5,088 nt of DNA from Spirochaetaceae bacterium. Its GTDB lineage: Bacteria > Spirochaetota > Spirochaetia > DSM-2461. Under the pieces are notes generated by a model. That model saw nothing but the letters and a program-made list of their open reading frames with translations. It was not told the DNA's origin and made no database searches. Shown in pieces: positions 1-5,088 of this stretch; position 1 is the stretch's first letter, and each line of letters starts with the position of its first letter. The position numbers were made by a program, and so were the translations under genes. The DNA is taken from the NCBI GenBank assembly GCA_016342385.1, contig JAEINM010000321.1, forward strand, positions 1-5,088, read 5' to 3'.

Positions 1-1
1 T

Positions 2-2074
2 TTTCATCCAGGAGTTAATCCTTTTGCTATTGTTCAGGCATGGTGGCAGACATATATTAAAAAAGAACATCGTATGGGTGCATCAACTATTACTATGCAG
101 CTTGCAAAATTACATTACAAACTTTATACAAGGGATGTCCCGGGGAAAATAAAACAGATTTTATATTCATTTTATCTGGAACGATATTATTCAAAAAAGG
201 AGATCCTTGAAGCATATTTAAACATTGCTCCCTGTGGTCGGAATATTGAAGGATTTCCTGCTGCTGCTCTATATTATTTTAATAAAGATATTTCCAAGCT
301 TACTGTAACTGAACAATTATTGCTGGCAGTAATACCACAGGATCCATTGGAGCGTGGGCCTGTTGATGGAAAGGTCAGTGATGAATTAATTGAGGCCAGG
401 ATGAATCTTTTTAAATCGTGGGTAGAAAAATATCCAGAGTCTAAATCTCTCCAGTCGGAGATGGAAATGCCTGTAGCAGTTCAGGCCGAATTTCCATTTA
501 AGGCACTTCATCTGACCGATTATCTGGGCTCAGATAAAAAAGAAGAAGGTCAGATTTTCCATACAACGATTAATTGGAAATTACAAAATGAAATTGAAAA
601 GATCCTGCAGAATTATATAGATAAAAAAAGAAGATATGGTGTTCACAATGGTTCTGTAATGGTCATAAATCATCAGACTATGGAAGTCCTTGCTTCAGTA
701 GGTTCTGCAGCTTATTTTGATGAAGAGATTCATGGGCAGGTTAATGGAAATCTGGCCAAACGTTCTCCGGGATCCACATTAAAACCATTTATTTATGCTA
801 TGGCCATGGATCAGGGTTTAATTATCCCTGATACTCTGCTCAAAGATGCACCGACTAATTTCAGTGAGTATACTCCAGATAATTACCGCAGTGATTTTAA
901 AGGAGCAATTCCGGCCTGGCAGGCCCTTGTAGATAGTCGAAATATTCCGGCTATAACCTTGGCTAACAGGATTCGAAATCCCGGTCTATATGACTTCCTG
1001 ATAAAATCCCAAGTTTCCGGTTTACAGGGATTTGATCACTATGGATTATCTTTAGTTCTTGGAAGTGCTGAAGTCAGTATGCTCGAACTAGTTCGTATGT
1101 ATTCTGTCATTGCAAATCAGGGTTATTTAAAGGAAATTATTTTTGAACAGGATAAGGTTGTTTCTGAACATGAATCAAGACAGCTTCTCAGTGTACAATC
1201 CTCATTTCTAACAAGGAACATGCTGGAGAAAAATCCTCCGCCTCCAGGTTATCAAAAAAATATCTCTTCGTTGAAATGGCCTGTTGGATTTAAAACAGGA
1301 ACATCAATAGGTTTTAAAGATGCCTGGTCAATTGCTCTTTATGGTCCATATATTGTCTGTGTCTGGATCGGGAATTTTAATGGACAAGGGAACTCTGCAT
1401 TCCTTGGGCGTACTTTAGCAACACCTTTACTCTTTGATCTTTGTGAACAATTAACTCTATATAATGATCAGGAATATATCATTCCACAATTAGAAGAAGA
1501 TTCTATTAAAAAAGTTAAGCTCTGTGCTGTCTCTGGAGGAATTCCAAATGTCTATTGTGTAGATTTGAAAGAAGGTTGGTTTATTCCTGGAGTATCTCCT
1601 ATAAAGAAATGTGATATACATCGTCAGATCTATGTTGATTCAAGGACGGGATATCGGACAGATGATAGATCTTCCGAATTTAGTAAAGCCATAATAAGAG
1701 AATTCTGGCCTACTGATTTACTTCAATTATTTCAGGAAGCTGGACTTCCAAGAATAACCCCTCCACCATATCCTCCTGAAAACAGAACTTTAGAAATGCA
1801 AAATAGAGGACGTCCTCCTGAAATTATCTCGCCATTAACTTATACTTCATATATTCTGCAAAAAGATAGCAATCGTTTTCAGACGATTCCTTTAAAAGCT
1901 GTTGCTGATGCTGATGCAACTAACTATTTCTGGTTTGCAGGTTCAATGCTGATTGGTAAAGTCTCATCAAATGAAACATTAAGTTGGGCTCCAAACCCGG
2001 GTACCTACTTCATTACTGTTTTAGATAATTTAGGCAGATCTGATAGTATTAAAATAACAGTGGAAACCTATTAA
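2..2074 (+). CDS. pbpC: Penicillin-binding protein 1C (bifunctional glycosyltransferase/transpeptidase), 5' truncated by the window edge
   Basis: Class A PBP of the PBP1C type, a periplasmic, membrane-anchored enzyme that by family polymerises and cross-links peptidoglycan glycan strands. The frame is open from base 2 (FHPGVNPFAIVQAWW...), so the ATG at 74 is internal. The membrane anchor and the first catalytic Glu motif (EDxxF, normally just before FxHPGV) lie off-window. Residue numbers here count from the Met at 74. GT51 motif GASTITMQL is at 2-10, and the conserved LERYYSKKEILEAYLN stretch at 35-50. The transpeptidase has SxxK at S234-TLK (codon 773-775), SRN at 288-290 and KTGT at 407-410, all intact. 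A linker with Cys483, Cys495 and Cys513 matches the PBP1C pattern (CxxSGxxP...C...CxxH). BiPBP_C (PF06832) spans about 583-666. About 690 residues are visible; E. coli PbpC has about 770, so roughly 100 are missing. Family knowledge: pbpC often follows an alpha-2-macroglobulin (yfhM-like) gene, which would lie upstream. No frameshift is seen. Confidence 0.95.
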   Translation, partial: FHPGVNPFAIVQAWWQTYIKKEHRMGASTITMQLAKLHYKLYTRDVPGKIKQILYSFYLERYYSKKEILEAYLNIAPCGRNIEGFPAAALYYFNKDISKLTVTEQLLLAVIPQDPLERGPVDGKVSDELIEARMNLFKSWVEKYPESKSLQSEMEMPVAVQAEFPFKALHLTDYLGSDKKEEGQIFHTTINWKLQNEIEKILQNYIDKKRRYGVHNGSVMVINHQTMEVLASVGSAAYFDEEIHGQVNGNLAKRSPGSTLKPFIYAMAMDQGLIIPDTLLKDAPTNFSEYTPDNYRSDFKGAIPAWQALVDSRNIPAITLANRIRNPGLYDFLIKSQVSGLQGFDHYGLSLVLGSAEVSMLELVRMYSVIANQGYLKEIIFEQDKVVSEHESRQLLSVQSSFLTRNMLEKNPPPPGYQKNISSLKWPVGFKTGTSIGFKDAWSIALYGPYIVCVWIGNFNGQGNSAFLGRTLATPLLFDLCEQLTLYNDQEYIIPQLEEDSIKKVKLCAVSGGIPNVYCVDLKEGWFIPGVSPIKKCDIHRQIYVDSRTGYRTDDRSSEFSKAIIREFWPTDLLQLFQEAGLPRITPPPYPPENRTLEMQNRGRPPEIISPLTYTSYILQKDSNRFQTIPLKAVADADATNYFWFAGSMLIGKVSSNETLSWAPNPGTYFITVLDNLGRSDSIKITVETY

Positions 2075-2192
2075 CTTTCCAGGGATTCCCCAGATTCAAA
2101 ATAGTTTAATATTGAATTAGAGGTGATTCCTGCCCCCTCCCGAGGCTGTGTAGAAACCTCTGGGTAGAATTGAATAAGACATAGCAATAAAA

Positions 2193-2230
2193 GCTGACGA
2201 AGTGTAAAACTTGTCAGCCTTTGTATTTTG
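2193..2230. terminator. Probable bidirectional rho-independent terminator between convergent genes
   Basis: GCTGAC-(G)-AAGT pairs with ACTTGTCAGC around a GTAAA loop. This gives a 10-bp stem with one bulged G at 2193-2218. On the plus strand it is followed by a modest T-rich tail (CTTTGTATTTT, ending at 2230) and would end pbpC transcription about 120 bases after the stop codon. On the minus strand the same hairpin is followed by TTTTATT (2192 down to 2186), which is the better U-tract. There it would end the permease operon about 80 bases after its stop. The position between two convergent genes fits a shared terminator. The fold was judged by eye and no energy was calculated. Confidence 0.72.
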
Positions 2231-2297
2231 AAAAATAATTTTATCTCGATTTTTTTTTATAAATGATAAACAAATTAAGCTATATATATCTTTAAAA

Positions 2298-3179
2298 TCA
2301 CAATTCCTGTTTTCTGGATATCATTCTCAGCAATCCAACTGCAGATAAAATTATTAGGAGAAGAATCCATGTGGCGGCACTGGCTTTTCCAAATATACTC
2401 ATGGGACCAAAGGCAATATACATAATGTAGTAGGCTGGAGTTAAGGCGTCTCTATTATGCATAACTCCCTGATACCCGCCATTGAATACAAAAGGTTCAT
2501 CAAAGAGCTGCAGGCTGTAGAGAATTGTCAATGATACGGCAAAAAATATGATAGGGGACAGCAGAGGAATCGTAATTTTCCTAAGCCGTTGAAAAGCATT
2601 TACACCTTCGATATAGGCCGATTCATAATACTCCTTCGGGATTCCTATCATGCCTGTGTAATAAAGCAGAATATTCCAGCCAAGGAATTTCCAGTTCAGA
2701 AGAAGAGTCATTACACTGTAGCTTTCATTGAGGGGAATAAAATTGAGGATCATCCGGTTAAAAGCGGTGGGTGTACCTGCGTTGATATCGTATGCTGAAA
2801 ACCAGTAGAGCATAACCAGACCTACACCACTGATCATATAGGGGATCAGTAATATTGCCTTAAATACAGATCTCGTTTTTTCATGAATGTATTTACTTGT
2901 CAGGAATCCGGCAAGGGGAAGAGCCAGCAGGTGAGGCAATATTCCTCCGGTCAGCAGTAGGAGAGAGACATTTTTCAGGGATCCCTGAAAGAGGAAATCT
3001 CTGGTCAGCAGGCTTATATAATTATTGAGACCTTTTACACTTTTTATTCTGACAGGACCATATTCCAGGAAGGATATGACAAAACTGGCAATTACCGGGT
3101 AGAGATAGAAAAAACCAAAGAGAAGCAAAAAGGGCAGTAGTAACATGTAGGGTAGATAGGGTTTTGATTTAATACTCAA
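2298..3179 (-). CDS. Carbohydrate ABC transporter permease, MalF/UgpA type (COG1175)
   Basis: Inner-membrane subunit of a sugar importer. By family it pairs with a MalG-type partner to form the translocation channel and contacts the ATPase through its EAA loop. The 293-residue length is normal for the family. About six membrane segments are visible, near residues 11-35, 70-92, 107-128, 156-176, 208-228 and 267-288. The EAA loop starts at E186 and reads ESAYIEGVNAFQRLRKITIP, with the conserved Gly at 192 and Pro at 205; the second position is Ser instead of Ala. The C-terminal GKASAATW segment is also typical. The start is TTG at 3179, chosen because GAGGAG (3192-3187) sits 7 bases upstream and the frame overlaps the end of the preceding glycosyltransferase gene by 11 bases. 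The partner permease is at 4731-5087. The substrate cannot be read from the sequence. No ATPase or binding-protein gene is in the window. Confidence 0.93.
   Translation of the reverse strand: MSIKSKPYLPYMLLLPFLLLFGFFYLYPVIASFVISFLEYGPVRIKSVKGLNNYISLLTRDFLFQGSLKNVSLLLLTGGILPHLLALPLAGFLTSKYIHEKTRSVFKAILLIPYMISGVGLVMLYWFSAYDINAGTPTAFNRMILNFIPLNESYSVMTLLLNWKFLGWNILLYYTGMIGIPKEYYESAYIEGVNAFQRLRKITIPLLSPIIFFAVSLTILYSLQLFDEPFVFNGGYQGVMHNRDALTPAYYIMYIAFGPMSIFGKASAATWILLLIILSAVGLLRMISRKQEL
2973..2990. repeat. Perfect 18-bp palindrome inside the MalF-type permease gene
   Basis: TTTCAGGGATCCCTGAAA reads identically on both strands with no spacer. It encodes part of FQGSLKN (about residues 64-70) of the permease, so the coding constraint is real but does not demand a palindrome. 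Its size and symmetry resemble an operator for a dimeric regulator, but it is about 190 bases inside a coding region and may be coincidental. A role is not established. Confidence 0.5.
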
Positions 3180-4731
3180 CGGTGATCTCCTCTAAAGGGA
3201 TGAGAGTGCCTTGGTCGATCCTCTCAAGATTTATGACGAGCCAGCTATTATTTATACGGAAATTAGCAGCTAAATCCGATGTGTTCTTTGTTTTAATAAT
3301 AGATTGCTTAAACCCCAGATATTTCATCGTCTTTATATAGGCTTCATGATTGGGACTGGGAGACCGGGAGACGAGCCAGATATTTTTTTTTCCATTCATA
3401 TAGGATTCTATATCGTCAGTAACTGTCAGGTTTTTACTGTATACCTTGAAATTAAAGTAGGAGGAAGATGACTGTGGCAGATAGACTACATGTTGTTTCT
3501 CATGGAGGAGTACTGCTAAGGGACTTGCTGTAAGTTCATCAAAATGGACAACAATATCATCTGTATTTCCCTGATTCCTGATATATTCCGACACTTCGTC
3601 ACTGGGGCCGTTAAATCTTAGTGTATATATCCCGATTAAGGAGGGGATCGAAAAAAGAAGAAATACCCCAGGGATTCCCACTCGGAAACGAGCTGCTTTA
3701 AACTCAGCAATTCCCACAGATACAGCGGCAAAGAAAGGAGCGTACAGGGCTAGCATATATCTTGGTATAAGCATTGGCTGAACCTCATGTGAATATATAT
3801 AGCCTGTTATCAGTGTAGCAAAAATAATAAAGAGAGCCAGGAATCCCAGAAGAGAATATTTCTCCCCTCTTCTGAGGGATTTAACAGAACCCGTTAGAAT
3901 CAGGACAAAAGCGAATACTGTTAAATAGGGAGCATAGGCCGATGGTCCGAATTTGAGATTAAAGGGGACGGACAAACATTGAACGACTGTGAGCTGGGTG
4001 GGTTTTTCTATCCAGAATCCCTGTGAATGTACGGCGATCCTGTCTGCGAAGGTGCTTGCCCAGGGAATAAAAGCGATAAGGACAACGACAGCTGATAGGG
4101 TAATATACAGAACTTTAGCCCATTGTTTTCTTCTAATAATCAGCCCGGTTCCCAAAAAAAGGTATATAAAAAACACACCCATGGCAGCATAATAGTGTAT
4201 ATAAAGAGCCAGTATCGAGGTCACTGTAAAGGAAATCAGATCCCTTTTTTTACCATTATGGAAGAAGAGGTATCCCCAGAATGCGACACCTCCCACCAGA
4301 AAGAGAGACCATGTATAGGTGCGAACTTCCTGAGCATAAGAGATAAAATTGGGTGCCAGAAGCATTAGTAATGCATATAGAGCCGCCCTGCCGGGTCCCA
4401 TTATTCTACGGACCGGGCCTATACCCAGTCCTATTGAAGCAGCAATCATTCCCAATAGTGGAAAAAAACGGAAGGAAAGTTTTGATGTGCCGAAAATAGA
4501 GGTGAAAAATTTCAGGGCAATATAAAAAAAGGGTGGATTCGAGTCTTCGCTACTGATCAGCCATATATCGCGATATGTACTTTCGGTGATGGCAATAGAA
4601 AAGCCTTCATCGGCCCAGTAGCTCTCATGAGAAAGGCCGCTGAGAGTCAGAAGGGGAGCGAATAAAATCACTGCCGCCCAGAATAAGTGAACATTATATT
4701 TTTGAAAGAAAGATTTTATGTTGAGGTTCAT
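3169..4731 (-). CDS. GT39-family (PMT_2/ArnT-like) polytopic membrane glycosyltransferase
   Basis: A 520-residue integral membrane protein resembling GT39/PF13231 enzymes. By family these take a sugar from a polyprenyl-phosphate donor and transfer it to an acceptor on the outer face of the cytoplasmic membrane. After a first membrane helix (about 15-31) comes the first external loop with YWADEGFS at 38-45, where the acidic pair D41-E42 matches the usual catalytic position. SEDSNPPFFY follows at 61-70, including the conserved PP before helix 2. YAQEVRTYTW (132-141) matches the family ExRxY element in the next loop. Some ten to eleven hydrophobic segments run to about residue 370. A soluble C-terminal region of about 145 residues follows, opening with a SEYIRNQG stretch as in many bacterial members. 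It starts at ATG overlapping the previous permease stop by one base (TGATG) and overlaps the next permease by 11 bases, so it belongs to the transporter operon. Donor and acceptor are unknown. The family call is firm; the role in this operon is not. Confidence 0.85.
   Translation of the reverse strand: MNLNIKSFFQKYNVHLFWAAVILFAPLLTLSGLSHESYWADEGFSIAITESTYRDIWLISSEDSNPPFFYIALKFFTSIFGTSKLSFRFFPLLGMIAASIGLGIGPVRRIMGPGRAALYALLMLLAPNFISYAQEVRTYTWSLFLVGGVAFWGYLFFHNGKKRDLISFTVTSILALYIHYYAAMGVFFIYLFLGTGLIIRRKQWAKVLYITLSAVVVLIAFIPWASTFADRIAVHSQGFWIEKPTQLTVVQCLSVPFNLKFGPSAYAPYLTVFAFVLILTGSVKSLRRGEKYSLLGFLALFIIFATLITGYIYSHEVQPMLIPRYMLALYAPFFAAVSVGIAEFKAARFRVGIPGVFLLFSIPSLIGIYTLRFNGPSDEVSEYIRNQGNTDDIVVHFDELTASPLAVLLHEKQHVVYLPQSSSSYFNFKVYSKNLTVTDDIESYMNGKKNIWLVSRSPSPNHEAYIKTMKYLGFKQSIIKTKNTSDLAANFRINNSWLVINLERIDQGTLIPLEEITVEY
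3187..3192 (-). promoter_or_regulatory. Strong Shine-Dalgarno that fixes the TTG start of the MalF-type permease
   Basis: On the minus strand GAGGAG is followed by ATCACCG (7 bases) and then TTG, an optimal spacing. The site lies inside the last codons of the glycosyltransferase gene. The downstream permease is thus translated from its own strong site while overlapping its neighbour, which supports both the TTG start and translational coupling. Confidence 0.8.
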
Positions 4732-5087
4732 CAGTATTTTATACTCCCTGTCGTAATATTGGCAATAATCTGTTTGGAAGCGAATAAAAATAGTAATAAA
4801 AGGGGAATTAAACTGATATAAACAGCCATAAGTACGGCTCCATGGTCTCCTAAACCAAAGCTGGAACTTATAATAATCTGCACTGTCATCTTCGATTTGT
4901 CTGTCAGGAATACAAGGGGTTTCAGGTATTCATTCCAAGCTTCGATCCCGGTCTTAATAACCAGTAGAATGATAGCAGGTTTCACCAGGGGAATCAGAAT
5001 CTGCAGGATTATCCTCATCTGGGATGCTCCATCAATCATAGCGGCATGAATCAGATCGTCAGTAAGATAGTTGACCAGATATTGTCT
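4731..5087 (-). CDS. Carbohydrate ABC transporter permease, MalG/UgpE type (COG0395), 3' part only
   Basis: C-terminal 118 residues of a sugar ABC permease; the 5' portion, normally about 150-170 residues, is beyond the right edge. The frame stays open past the ATG at 5039, and that Met lies inside the EAA loop, so it is not the start. Counting from the first full codon at 5087, the loop reads LTDDLIHAAMIDGASQMRI (8-26) followed by P33-LVKP. This is the signature that docks the ATPase; the usual Glu of EAA is replaced by His14. The next stretch has the family pattern WNEYLKPLVFLTDKSKMTVQ, then a last membrane helix near 88-105 and a C-terminal TTGSIKY tail matching the usual GxxxGAVKG end. 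It is the likely channel partner of the MalF-type permease at 2298-3179. It overlaps the glycosyltransferase gene by one base. The substrate is unknown. Confidence 0.92.
   Translation of the reverse strand, partial: RQYLVNYLTDDLIHAAMIDGASQMRIILQILIPLVKPAIILLVIKTGIEAWNEYLKPLVFLTDKSKMTVQIIISSSFGLGDHGAVLMAVYISLIPLLLLFLFASKQIIANITTGSIKY
4744..4748 (-). promoter_or_regulatory. Possible distant Shine-Dalgarno for the glycosyltransferase gene, with a small hairpin before the ATG
   Basis: On the minus strand GGGAG lies 12 bases before the ATG at 4731, longer than ideal. The bases between contain AGTAT-AAA-ATACT (4745-4733), a 5-bp AT-rich stem that could shorten the effective distance. With the TGATG stop-start overlap, re-initiation by ribosomes finishing the upstream permease is the simpler explanation. 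The evidence is weak. Confidence 0.35.
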
Positions 5088-5088
5088 G

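Noticed and set aside
74..2074. ATG at 74 as the start of the penicillin-binding protein
   Set aside because: The same frame is open to the window edge and encodes family-conserved sequence (FHPGVNP...), and the ATG is inside the glycosyltransferase domain just before GASTITMQL.
2250..2289. T9 run (2250-2258) and TATATATAT tract (2281-2289) as a promoter or terminator
   Set aside because: No adjacent hairpin stem or clear -35/-10 pair was seen, and no gene starts here. It is ordinary AT-rich intergenic sequence between convergent gene ends.
2589..2798. Plus-strand open frame of 69 codons
   Set aside because: It lies wholly antisense to the well-supported MalF-type permease, and its translation shows no recognisable domain.
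2079..3679. 12-base direct repeat CCAGGGATTCCC at 2079-2090 and 3668-3679
   Set aside because: One copy is intergenic and the other is inside the glycosyltransferase gene. About one 12-base match is expected by chance in a window of this length.
3989..4368. Two overlapping plus-strand open frames of 67 and 81 codons (3989-4192 and 4123-4368)
   Set aside because: Both are antisense to the glycosyltransferase gene, have no family resemblance, and overlap one another.
4731..5039. ATG at 5039 as the start of a small 102-residue protein
   Set aside because: The Met lies within the EAA loop (HAAMIDGAS) of a standard permease, and the frame continues to the right edge.

Overview
The window is AT-rich bacterial DNA that is almost fully coding. 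It holds two unrelated gene blocks pointing toward each other. The organism is most likely diderm (Gram-negative-type envelope), because the first gene is a penicillin-binding protein of the PBP1C type with its C-terminal BiPBP_C domain. Low GC content together with a MalF/MalG-type sugar ABC transporter would suit a free-living spirochaete or a similar anaerobe. That placement is inference from gene content and composition only; no marker gene is present.

Left block, plus strand (2-2074): a 5'-truncated pbpC gene. Its reading frame is open from the window edge, so the true start lies outside. The visible part contains most of the glycosyltransferase domain, the whole transpeptidase domain with its three active-site motifs, a cysteine-bearing linker and the BiPBP_C domain. 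A 223-base convergent intergenic region follows. It holds a likely bidirectional terminator hairpin (2193-2218), a C-rich patch with a weak resemblance to a transposon end, and AT-rich sequence.

Right block, minus strand, transcribed from 5088 down to 2298: three tightly packed genes. First comes the 3' end of a MalG/UgpE-type sugar ABC permease (5087-4731). Next is a 520-residue polytopic membrane glycosyltransferase of the GT39/PMT_2 kind (4731-3169). Last is a complete MalF/UgpA-type permease (3179-2298). The first junction overlaps by 1 base and the second by 11 bases. The last gene starts at TTG behind a strong Shine-Dalgarno sequence. The three genes are therefore almost certainly one transcript and probably translationally coupled.

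The two permeases should form the membrane channel of a carbohydrate importer whose binding protein and ATPase are not in the window. The odd point is the lipid-linked-sugar type glycosyltransferase placed between the two permease genes, with the MalG-type gene first instead of the usual MalF-type first. This is the most interesting feature here. No CRISPR array, RNA gene, intact mobile element or recognisable defence system is visible.
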